Positions 7,784 through 14,179 of a DNA stretch of 18,798 bases are shown here, piece by piece. This stretch comes from JAQVQN01 sp964557205. Lineage in GTDB: Bacteria; Verrucomicrobiota; Kiritimatiellia; RFP12; UBA1067. The stretch is taken from assembly GCA_964557205.1 (NCBI GenBank), contig CAZKZI010000050.1, forward strand, positions 1 through 18,798, read 5' to 3'. The notes beneath the pieces are model-generated. The model was not told where the DNA came from. It ran no database searches and saw only the letters and a list, made by a program, of their open reading frames with translations. Position 1 is the stretch's first letter. Every line of letters begins with the position of its first letter. A program made the translations under genes and the position numbers.

Positions 7784-9523
7784 TTATTCGCTGCCGGGAT
7801 GCCATTCTTCGCTTTGCGCGAAGGCATCATCGAACGCGGCGGCCAACCCGACCAGATTCTCGCCAGGTTTAAGGTCATCGCTGCTCATGTCGCGGGTGAG
7901 GTCCGCGATCTGATTTTCGTCCATGCTGACAGCCTTGATGCTCAATCCTATGCGGCGATCGTCACGGTCGATCTTGACGATGCGCGCTTCGACATCCTGT
8001 CCGACCTTAAGCGCATCCTTGACCTTCTCCACATGCTGGTCGCTGATTTGCGAAATGTGGACGAGTCCGTCAACTCCGTCTTCGAGTTCGACGAACGCGC
8101 CGAAGGATGCGATCTTTGAAACCTTGCCTTTGACGATCTGTCCGATCGCGTAACGGCCGGTGATGGTGTTCCAGGGATCATCGCTGGCCTGCTTGAGGCC
8201 CAGACTTATGCGTTGGTCGGAGGGGTTTACCTCCAGCACCACCGCTTCCACCTGCTGGCCTTTTTGGAGCACCTCGCTGGGGTGGTTGATTTTGCGGGTC
8301 CACGACATGTCGGAAACGTGGATCATTCCGTCGATACCTTCCTCAAGTTCGACAAAGGCGCCGTATGTCGTGAAATTACGAACCTTGCCGTTAACACGGC
8401 TGCCGACCGGGTAGCGGTCCTGCACGGTATCCCAGGGATTGGCTTCGGTCTGGCGGATGCCCAAGGCGATCTTCTGGTTGGCAGAGTCGATACTAAGGAC
8501 GACTACGTCGACTTCGTCACCCATGTTCAGTACGTCCGAGGCACGCGCCACGCGTTTGGTCCATGAGAATTCAGAAACGTGCACCAGCCCCTCGATACCG
8601 GGCTGGATCTCCACAAACGCGCCGTAAGGCACCAAGTTCACGACTTTACCACGCAGGCGGCTGCCTACCGGGAAAGTACCTTCGATATTATCCCAGGGAT
8701 TTGGCGTGGTCTGTTTAAGACCCAGCGAGACACGCTCGCGGTCCATATCCACGTCCAGAATTATGACTTCCAGTTCCTGTCCGACCTTGAGCATTTCGCT
8801 CGGATGTTTGATGCGACCCCAACTCATATCGGTGATATGCAACAGGCCGTCCAAGCCGTTGAGATCAACAAAAGCGCCGAAATCTGTGATGTTCTTGACA
8901 CGGCCGCAACGCTGTTGGCCCTTTTCGATGGTGGTCAGGAGTTCGCGCTTCTTATCGGCCATGCGATCTTCGATCAGCTCACGCCTGGAAACGATGATAT
9001 TACGGCGTTCATTGCTGATCTTAATGACTTTGAACTCGAAAGTCTGATCCAGGAAAACGTCAGGATCATGCACCGGCGACACGTCAACCTGCGAGCCGGG
9101 CAGAAAAGAGTCCACTCCGTCCACGTCCACGATAAGTCCGCCGCGCACTTTACTGCGGATAGTGCCCGTGACAACCCCGCCTTCAGTGTATTTGTTTAGT
9201 ATAGCGTCCCAACGGATCTTGTCATCGGCGCGTGACTTGCTGAGGTATACCATGCCGTCGTCACTCTCAAGCTCCACGAGCAACACGTCGATTACATCGT
9301 TGACTTTGATTTGCGTAGGATCCTCAAACTCGTTGATAGGGACAACCCCTTCAGATTTATAGCCGATATCAACGAATACCTCATTGCCCTTAATTCCGCT
9401 AATGGTTCCCTTGATGATGGACCCAGCTTTGAACTGGTTAACCTGCTGATCCAACGCCGCCAGCATCATGTCATACATTGGGCCTGTCTTAGGCTGCGCG
9501 GCTGTGGGTTTGCGAATTGCCAT
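7784..9523 (-). CDS. rpsA: 30S ribosomal protein S1
   Basis: A 579-residue protein with six consecutive S1 RNA-binding (OB-fold) domains, at about 31-100, 113-187, 200-272, 287-359, 374-446 and 461-531. The last four are the most alike, each with a GAFVxL/I core followed by GLVHxS or similar (DGLLHITDMSW, EGLVHVSEFSW, DGMIHVSDMSW, DGLVHISQIS). An acidic tail of about 48 residues follows. S1 brings mRNA to the small ribosomal subunit and assists initiation on structured or weak-SD leaders. Domain number and length fit S1 and not shorter S1-like proteins. The ATG at 9523 has no good Shine-Dalgarno (only GGGA 12 nt upstream), common for rpsA. It is transcribed from a promoter about 170 bp upstream and ends at a strong terminator. 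Confidence 0.97.
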   Translation of the reverse strand: MAIRKPTAAQPKTGPMYDMMLAALDQQVNQFKAGSIIKGTISGIKGNEVFVDIGYKSEGVVPINEFEDPTQIKVNDVIDVLLVELESDDGMVYLSKSRADDKIRWDAILNKYTEGGVVTGTIRSKVRGGLIVDVDGVDSFLPGSQVDVSPVHDPDVFLDQTFEFKVIKISNERRNIIVSRRELIEDRMADKKRELLTTIEKGQQRCGRVKNITDFGAFVDLNGLDGLLHITDMSWGRIKHPSEMLKVGQELEVIILDVDMDRERVSLGLKQTTPNPWDNIEGTFPVGSRLRGKVVNLVPYGAFVEIQPGIEGLVHVSEFSWTKRVARASDVLNMGDEVDVVVLSIDSANQKIALGIRQTEANPWDTVQDRYPVGSRVNGKVRNFTTYGAFVELEEGIDGMIHVSDMSWTRKINHPSEVLQKGQQVEAVVLEVNPSDQRISLGLKQASDDPWNTITGRYAIGQIVKGKVSKIASFGAFVELEDGVDGLVHISQISDQHVEKVKDALKVGQDVEARIVKIDRDDRRIGLSIKAVSMDENQIADLTRDMSSDDLKPGENLVGLAAAFDDAFAQSEEWHPGSE

Positions 9524-9686
9524 GTGAATTAATTCCCGTCCGACTGAGCTTATCGCGATCGCCTGCCGGAAAGTCCGGCTGCCTGGCTACGGTCAGACGT
9601 TTGTTTGTTTCGTGTTCTGTTTCGGTCTGCCCGTGTCATCCCTGCCACCCGACAGGGCGCGCAAAACCGTTTTCTCAAAAGAGAAA
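9524..9686 (-). promoter_or_regulatory. Structured rpsA leader
   Basis: The predicted rpsA transcript starts near 9686 and has a 5' leader of about 163 nt without an open reading frame of note. It can fold hairpins: TTTCTC/GAGAAA with a 4-nt loop (9671-9686), a CCCTG/CAGGG stem about 15 nt further in, and GCCGGA/TCCGGC with a 3-nt loop (9565-9579). Together with the poor Shine-Dalgarno this resembles the layout of E. coli rpsA, where S1 represses its own translation through a folded leader. Autoregulation here is inference. Confidence 0.45.
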
Positions 9687-9692
9687 CACTTT

Positions 9693-9721
9693 ATATTATC
9701 AAAGTCTTTCATTGCCGACAA
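9693..9721 (-). promoter_or_regulatory. rpsA promoter, sigma70-like
   Basis: On the minus strand TTGTCG (9716-9721) and TAATAT (9693-9698) are spaced by 17 bp. Each hexamer is a close match to TTGACA/TATAAT. The start would fall near 9686. Its -35 overlaps that of the rightward promoter at 9712-9741. Confidence 0.7.
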
Positions 9722-9741
9722 ACCATAAAATCTGCCATACT
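9712..9741 (+). promoter_or_regulatory. Promoter for the Gfo/Idh/MocA gene, sigma70-like
   Basis: TTGCCG (9712-9717) and CATACT (9736-9741) are spaced by 18 bp. The start would fall near 9748, leaving a leader of about 135 nt. The -35 box overlaps the -35 of the leftward rpsA promoter, so polymerase may not occupy both at once. Confidence 0.55.
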
Positions 9742-9747
9742 GCCAAC

Positions 9748-9882
9748 GTATTTTTGGGCAAGGCACTATGCCTGGCCTGAAGACGCGGGGCGGGGAAGGC
9801 CGTGTGTGCCCGAGTGGTTTTGCGAGAGCTTCTCGTGATAGCTCTGCCTTGACCTCATCCGTTATAAAAAAAGGAGAAGAAA
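9748..9882 (+). promoter_or_regulatory. Folded leader of the Gfo/Idh/MocA gene
   Basis: The predicted leader contains three nested helices: an outer stem GGGCA (9756-9760) with TGCCC (9807-9811), and inside it AGGC/GCCT (9761-9773) and GGCCT/AGGCC (9774-9801), stacked without gaps like a three-way junction. A separate hairpin CGAGA/TCTCG follows (9823-9835). The leader ends in AAGGAG 6 nt before the ATG. It matches no riboswitch class I can name. A search against Rfam models would be decisive. Confidence 0.35.
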
Positions 9883-11256
9883 ATGACCAATAATCCTGTG
9901 ACTAATCAACCGACCCGCCGCCAGTTCGTCAAAGCGGTGTCCGCAGGCGCAACGCTCGCGGCTCTTCCCGGTATTATCAGAGCCCAGCAGGCCCCGTCCC
10001 TGAATGTGGTTGGCGCGAATAGCCGCATCAACGTGGCCTGTGTAGGGTTTTCCAACCGCTTCAAGGATGCGCTTTTGCCCTCGTTCCTCAAAGTGAAAGA
10101 CGAGCTGAACTTCGACATGGTCGCGTTGGCTGACCTTTGGCGTGTGCGCCGCGAGGTGGGCAGCGCCTATCTCAAAGAGCAGCTCGGGCACGGCGTCGAC
10201 GTCTATGCGAGCGACGAGGAGCTGTATGAAAAAGCCAAGAACGTCGATGCCGTCATCATCTCGACCGCCGACTTCCAGCACGCCCGGCACACGGTTCATG
10301 CCGTTGAGGCTGGGAAGGACTCCTACACCGAGAAGCCGATGGCCGAAGACATGGGATCAGCCAATGCTTTGCTGGACGCTGTCACCGAGGCCCGCAAGGC
10401 CAATAACCGTGGCGGGGCGGTTGTTCAGGTGGGGACACAGTTCCGTTCCCGCGCGGAGTACCGTGTCGCGCATGACTATATCCGTTCCGGAAAGTTTGGC
10501 GACATCACCTACGTCGACCTCTGCAGGAACGGGAACGACCCCAAACGCTGGCGCCGCGGCGACCTGCCATCCAAGCTGAAGGAATCTGACACCGACTGGC
10601 GGAAGTGGCTCCTTGACCGGCCGGTTGTGCCTTTCGACGCACGCAAGTATCTCGAGTTTCGCCTGTTCTGGCCTTACTCCTCCGGCATCCCCGGCCAGTG
10701 GATGTGCCATGACATCGACACGGTCGCCTGGCTTACGGGCTTCGAATTCCCGCGCTGGGTTATGGCCGGCGGCGGCACCTACGCATGGAAAGATGGCCGC
10801 CAGAACGGTGACACGTTCACCGCCATTTTTGAGTACGGACCGGACGACAACCCTGACAAGGGTTTCCAGACGGTCTTCAGTTCGCGAATGACCAATGCCG
10901 CCCGCCGCTCGTGCTACAAGTTCCATTCCACCACCGGCACACTCGACCTTGCGGCTGGTACGATATCCAACGAGGGCGTGGAAAAAGTGAAGTTGGAAAC
11001 CCACAAGCTCGCCGAGGCCGTGACCGCAAGTAACTCCGCCAAAACAGGGGCCGGCAACATGGAGATCGCCCACATGCGCAACTGGATGGAGTGCGTCTGC
11101 TCGCGCCGCAAGCCCAATGCCCCCGTCGAGGCCGGCTACAGCCACACGGTGACGCTGGTCATGGCGAACGCCTCGCTGCGCACGGGCATGCAGGCTACGT
11201 TCGACAAGACCGCTCGTCAGGTGATGGCGGGCGGCAAGGTGTTTAAGGGCTATTGA
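9883..11256 (+). CDS. Tat-exported Gfo/Idh/MocA-family oxidoreductase
   Basis: A 457-residue protein starting with a twin-arginine signal (TRRQFVK at 11-17, hydrophobic ATLAALPG, cleavage likely after IIRAQ). The mature part fits Gfo/Idh/MocA NAD(P)-dependent sugar oxidoreductases: a Rossmann start INVACVGFSNRF (49-60), VDAVIISTAD (121-130), the catalytic-lysine motif EKP (150-152), GTQFRS (185-190) and a CHDIDTVAWL segment (275-284) holding the substrate-site His and Asp. The nucleotide-binding loop reads GFSNRF and lacks the usual GxGxxG spacing. Tat export fits a protein folded with its cofactor before secretion, as is common in PVC bacteria. AAGGAG sits 6 nt before the ATG. The next gene follows after 3 bp, so the two are probably co-transcribed. 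The substrate is unknown. Confidence 0.93.
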   Translation: MTNNPVTNQPTRRQFVKAVSAGATLAALPGIIRAQQAPSLNVVGANSRINVACVGFSNRFKDALLPSFLKVKDELNFDMVALADLWRVRREVGSAYLKEQLGHGVDVYASDEELYEKAKNVDAVIISTADFQHARHTVHAVEAGKDSYTEKPMAEDMGSANALLDAVTEARKANNRGGAVVQVGTQFRSRAEYRVAHDYIRSGKFGDITYVDLCRNGNDPKRWRRGDLPSKLKESDTDWRKWLLDRPVVPFDARKYLEFRLFWPYSSGIPGQWMCHDIDTVAWLTGFEFPRWVMAGGGTYAWKDGRQNGDTFTAIFEYGPDDNPDKGFQTVFSSRMTNAARRSCYKFHSTTGTLDLAAGTISNEGVEKVKLETHKLAEAVTASNSAKTGAGNMEIAHMRNWMECVCSRRKPNAPVEAGYSHTVTLVMANASLRTGMQATFDKTARQVMAGGKVFKGY

Positions 11257-11259
11257 GAT

Positions 11260-12126
11260 ATGCGCTTGATAAGGTCAGGCGGCAAGCGGATACTTATTGA
11301 CAAGGGGATGATAAAAAAATTTCAAGATGCGGGCGGCGTGACACCGGGGGACATTCTCGCGTTTTTATGGGACGCTGCCGATAAGGGGGACGGTGCCGCC
11401 GTGTCGGCTGTAGCCGTGCCTTTGTTCTCGCGCTGTCCCGTTTGTATAACCGAGGACGGTTTTTTCATGTTCCGCCTGTCGGCACGGGGAGTTGAACGAT
11501 GCGGACGGGCTGAACGGCTTTGCGCTCTGTTGATCCTGTTCTTTGCCGCGCCTCTGTTCTTTGCGCTGGCCTTGCTGGTGCTGCTTTCCGACGGGAGTCC
11601 GGTCTTTTTCCGGCAGGAGCGTTACGGTTGCGACGGGTGTCCTTTCATCCTGCTGAAGTTCCGCACCATGATCCGCGCGTCTGAAATATTGCACACGGAA
11701 CTGCAGCATGGCTCTCAACGAAACGGGCGGCTGTTCAAGTTGCACAGCGACCCGCGGGTGACCAGGACCGGGCGTTATCTGCGACGTGTATTTCTGGACG
11801 AGCTTCCGCAGCTTTGGAATGTGGTGCGCGGTGAGATGCGGCTTGTCGGTCCGCGGCCGTTGCCGTACAGCGACCAAGGGCATTACACCCGTCCCTGCCA
11901 TGCGTTGCGCCTGAGAGGCATGCCGGGAATCACCGGGATATGGCAGATCTCGGGACGTAACAAGCTGACTTTCGACGAGATGTGTTTGCTGGACTACTAC
12001 TACCTGTGCAACCGGACGTGGCGGCTAGACCTGGAAATCTGCTGGCGCACGGTCTTGGAAATATTTGAGGAAGCCGGTTTGAAACGCAAAGCCGAGAGCC
12101 GCCGCGAGCAGCCAGGCGCAGTCTAG
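11260..12126 (+). CDS. Bacterial sugar transferase (polyprenyl-phosphate glycosylphosphotransferase) with N-terminal extension
   Basis: A 288-residue protein. Residues about 80-270 are the bacterial sugar transferase domain: one hydrophobic segment (87-109), FFRQERYG (117-123), LKFRTM (132-137), DPRVTRTGRYLRR (164-176), the catalytic DELPQLWNVVRGEMRLVGPRP region (Asp180, Glu181) and PGITGIWQISGRN (222-234), then LDYYY. Such enzymes put the first sugar phosphate onto undecaprenyl phosphate to start exopolysaccharide or glycan synthesis. The first 69 residues match nothing I know; translation could instead begin at Met70 (11467), but the frame is open throughout and the ATG at 11260 is 3 bp after the previous stop, with AAGGG about 9-10 nt upstream, favouring the longer form. 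The last 102 bp overlap an antisense gene. Confidence 0.9.
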   Translation: MRLIRSGGKRILIDKGMIKKFQDAGGVTPGDILAFLWDAADKGDGAAVSAVAVPLFSRCPVCITEDGFFMFRLSARGVERCGRAERLCALLILFFAAPLFFALALLVLLSDGSPVFFRQERYGCDGCPFILLKFRTMIRASEILHTELQHGSQRNGRLFKLHSDPRVTRTGRYLRRVFLDELPQLWNVVRGEMRLVGPRPLPYSDQGHYTRPCHALRLRGMPGITGIWQISGRNKLTFDEMCLLDYYYLCNRTWRLDLEICWRTVLEIFEEAGLKRKAESRREQPGAV

Positions 12127-12669
12127 CAGGCAGGCGGCAACGGCGGCTGCGGTGACTGCCAGCCACAGTGAACGGGGGCAGGGCGGCGCGGCGGCGGGCG
12201 CGACTCGGACGCGCGAGTGATCAACGGGCGAGAGGCGCAGGGTCACAGCCCGCGCGTCCGGCAGGATCAGCGGCAGCGGGTGTTCCGCGATCCAGACGTT
12301 CTTGCGTTCGAGCTTGGCGGTGCGCAGGCCGGGGCGCCGGATTTCCACGTCATACCCACTGTTGATGTCGATCCGGCAGTCGTGGCGCTCTTCACCGGCG
12401 GGCGGGGATATGCGCATCAGCAGCGGCTTTTGTGTGCGCGTGACCTCGTCCAGCGCGTAGCGCAGTGCCTGCGGCAAGGTTTGCGGGTCTTGCCGGTGCG
12501 GGTCAAGGTTCACGAAGATTTGGCGGCAGCGCGAAAGCGGCGGGACGACCCGCCAGGAGGCGGCGGCAGCCGCCAGCGCGGCGGCCAGGAAAGCGCCGAA
12601 CGACGACCCCGCGACCGCGCCTGCGGCTACCGTGGCGATCAGCAGCACGAGACTATCTGCCCATGACAT
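12025..12669 (-). CDS. Small membrane protein of unknown function, antisense overlap with sugar transferase
   Basis: A 214-residue protein I do not recognise. An N-terminal hydrophobic region (about 7-38) and a C-terminal one (about 167-193) flank a soluble middle domain with ordinary-looking content (RQIFVNLDPHRQDPQTLPQ, ERHDCRIDINSG, PLPLILPDARAVTLRLSP). The competing rightward frame at 12217-12666 has low-complexity Arg/Gly/Gln content and looks like a shadow. The ATG at 12669 has AGG only 3 nt upstream, so initiation is poorly supported; a TTGACA lies upstream at 12713-12718. The 3' end overlaps the sugar transferase gene by 102 bp tail to tail, unusual for two real genes, so either the end of one protein is under odd constraint or this frame is shorter than it looks. 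Confidence 0.5.
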   Translation of the reverse strand: MSWADSLVLLIATVAAGAVAGSSFGAFLAAALAAAAASWRVVPPLSRCRQIFVNLDPHRQDPQTLPQALRYALDEVTRTQKPLLMRISPPAGEERHDCRIDINSGYDVEIRRPGLRTAKLERKNVWIAEHPLPLILPDARAVTLRLSPVDHSRVRVAPAAAPPCPRSLWLAVTAAAVAACLLDCAWLLAAALGFAFQTGFLKYFQDRAPADFQV

Positions 12670-12689
12670 GCCTAAAAATTACCGCGTAG

Positions 12690-12718
12690 TTAAGAACGAC
12701 GCAATGCTTATTTGTCAA
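12690..12718 (-). promoter_or_regulatory. Possible promoter for the 214-residue membrane protein
   Basis: On the minus strand a perfect TTGACA (12713-12718) is followed after 17 bp by TCTTAA (12690-12695), a poor -10. The -35 match alone makes it worth listing; activity is uncertain. Confidence 0.3.
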
Positions 12719-12761
12719 TTCACCTTGCCGTAAGAAGGGCTTAATTCGCCGAAATTGGCTC

Positions 12762-12790
12762 TTGCTGGGACATGGCGATTGTGGAATACT
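12762..12790 (+). promoter_or_regulatory. Promoter for the GH20-like gene, sigma70-like
   Basis: TTGCTG (12762-12767) and AATACT (12785-12790) are spaced by 17 bp. The start would fall near 12797, giving a leader of about 207 nt before the ATG at 13004. Confidence 0.5.
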
Positions 12791-13003
12791 TTCTCTAATA
12801 GAACTCAGCGGTAAAGCGGGGTGTGAAAAGAAAAGTTCGATGATTCAAAGGGGCGTTTTTAAAAAAGTCGGCTTATAAATGGAGGTGCCGGACTTCACGC
12901 GCGGCGCGTGGCGCACCGCAAAGCCGCTCGGGATCGTCGAGGTCTGATAACGGTGGAAAAAACAGGCAGTCATGTGAAAATGAGGAAACTAAAGGAGCAA
13001 ATG
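12791..13003 (+). other. Long leader of the GH20-like gene
   Basis: No gene is supported here. It contains a small GC-rich hairpin (CACGC 12896-12900 with GCGTG 12906-12910) and, just before the gene, AAGGAG at 12992-12997. An in-frame upstream GTG at 12908 would lengthen the protein by 32 charged residues ahead of the Tat signal, which is implausible. The leader may be regulatory, but no known motif is recognised. Confidence 0.4.
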
Positions 13004-14035
13004 ATGAAGAACGGATTATCGAGACGTGCGTTTGTGAAAACAGGACTGACCGCAGCAGGGATTTCGGCGCTGCCAGGCATGGGGAAGGCGCAGCAGGCTT
13101 CGTCGGCGTTCATGTGGGGGGCGCTCCTGCACATGGGTGTGAACAGTTGGTCCGACATCCCGGTGAAGAGTTGGGGAAAATTTAAAGGGGACGAACTGCA
13201 GTTGGTCTGCCAGTCCGACCATCTCCGTTTTGACGAGAAAGTCTGGCAGACGCTGACCGCGCGGATGCAGACGGCGGGTATGAATCTGGTGGTGATCGAC
13301 CTCGCCGAGGCGCTGCAGTACGAGAGCCATCCCGAGCTGTCGGCTAAGGGGGCGTGGTCGGTTGAGCGTTTCCGCAAAGAGCTGGCGCGGCTGCGGGCCA
13401 TGGGCCTGGAGCCGATCCCCAAGCTAAATTTCTCGGCCGCCCACGACACGTGGCTCAAAGAGTACGGCAGGCAGGTCTCCACGCCGGTTTACTACAAGGT
13501 GTGCGCGGACATGATCCGCGAGGTGTGCGCCATCTTCGACAAGCCTCGCTTTTTCCATCTCGGATACGACGAAGAGACGGCAGGGCACCAGGCGAAGTAC
13601 AGCTATGCGGTGGTGCGGCAGGGCGAGCTGTGGTGGCACGACTTCATGTTTTTCGTGAAAGAGGTTGAAAAGCAGGGCGTGCGGCCGTGGATCTGGTCGG
13701 ACTTCTACTGGAACCACCCCGAGGAGTTCCTGAACCGCATGCCGAAGTCGGTGCTGCAAAGCAACTGGTACTATGGATCCACCTTCGAGCCCGAGAAACA
13801 GAAATATGTTAAAACGTATCTTGATCTCGACAAAGCTGGCTTCGATCAGGTGCCGACAGGCTCGAACTGGAGCAATGACGTGAACTTCAAGGGCACGGTT
13901 GAGTTCTGCAAGAAAAACCTTAAACCTGAATTTCTGAAGGGTTTTCTGATGGCACCGTGGTTCTTCACCCTTCCCGAGTGGCAGGAGAAGAACATGCAGG
14001 CAATCGCACAGGTCGAGGCGATGATCAAAGGGTAA
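13004..14035 (+). CDS. Tat-exported GH20-like glycoside hydrolase
   Basis: A 343-residue secreted protein. The twin-arginine signal SRRAFVK (6-12) leads into a hydrophobic segment ending near GKAQQ. The mature part looks like a TIM barrel: MNLVVIDLAEAL (93-104), LEPIPKLNFSAAHDTWL (135-151), FFHLGYDEE (183-191) and RPWIWSDFYW (227-236). HLGYDEE resembles the HxGGDE motif of GH20 beta-hexosaminidases, whose Asp-Glu pair supports substrate-assisted catalysis; here Asp189-Glu190. Late aromatic residues (SNWYYG, GSNWSND, APWFFTLPEW) would line the sugar site. It lacks the N-terminal alpha/beta domain of classic GH20 enzymes. AAGGAG lies 6 nt before ATG 13004 (3 nt before ATG 13001), so 13004 is preferred. 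It converges with the DUF6807 gene. The substrate is unknown. Confidence 0.75.
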   Translation: MKNGLSRRAFVKTGLTAAGISALPGMGKAQQASSAFMWGALLHMGVNSWSDIPVKSWGKFKGDELQLVCQSDHLRFDEKVWQTLTARMQTAGMNLVVIDLAEALQYESHPELSAKGAWSVERFRKELARLRAMGLEPIPKLNFSAAHDTWLKEYGRQVSTPVYYKVCADMIREVCAIFDKPRFFHLGYDEETAGHQAKYSYAVVRQGELWWHDFMFFVKEVEKQGVRPWIWSDFYWNHPEEFLNRMPKSVLQSNWYYGSTFEPEKQKYVKTYLDLDKAGFDQVPTGSNWSNDVNFKGTVEFCKKNLKPEFLKGFLMAPWFFTLPEWQEKNMQAIAQVEAMIKG

Positions 14036-14161
14036 TTTTCCAACGTAAATGAAAACGCATTAAAGCAACAACAAAGAAGGCGGCGGGCGTGGCTGGTGAT
14101 GGATGCGGCGAGAATGTGTGGCGTTTTCAGCCTGAACCCCGAACCCTGCCCCCCTCTCAGA

Positions 14162-14179
14162 ACCCTTTTCGAACAGGGT
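14162..14179. terminator. Weak hairpin between convergent genes
   Basis: ACCCT (14162-14166) and AGGGT (14175-14179) can pair around an 8-nt loop, directly after the stop codon of the leftward DUF6807 gene and about 130 bp after the rightward GH20-like gene. There is no T-run, so termination is only a possibility. The rest of 14036-14161 shows nothing recognisable. Confidence 0.25.

Noticed and set aside
8579..9199. 206-residue frame antisense to rpsA
   Set aside because: Lies wholly inside the S1 repeats, has no ribosome site, and its content mirrors the repeated codons of S1.
8000..9300. Repeated nucleotide blocks that look like a tandem repeat
   Set aside because: They are explained by the homologous S1 domains of rpsA.
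9804..9840. tRNA-Ser-like stretch (GTGCCCGAGTGGTTTT resembles the D-arm region)
   Set aside because: No T-loop GTTCGAATC, no matching acceptor stem and no anticodon arm follow; the resemblance is local.
10357..11145. 262-residue frame antisense to the Gfo/Idh/MocA gene
   Set aside because: A shadow of a GC-rich coding region; no ribosome site and no family motif.
12217..12666. 149-residue rightward frame
   Set aside because: Arg/Gly/Gln-rich content with no hydrophobic pattern; the opposite frame has coherent membrane segments and a better soluble domain.
12879..12947. 22-codon open frame in the leader of the GH20-like gene
   Set aside because: No Shine-Dalgarno and no run of regulatory codons; not supported as a leader peptide.
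12908..13003. GTG-started extension of the GH20-like protein
   Set aside because: It would put 32 charged residues before the Tat signal, and AAGGAG clearly marks 13004.
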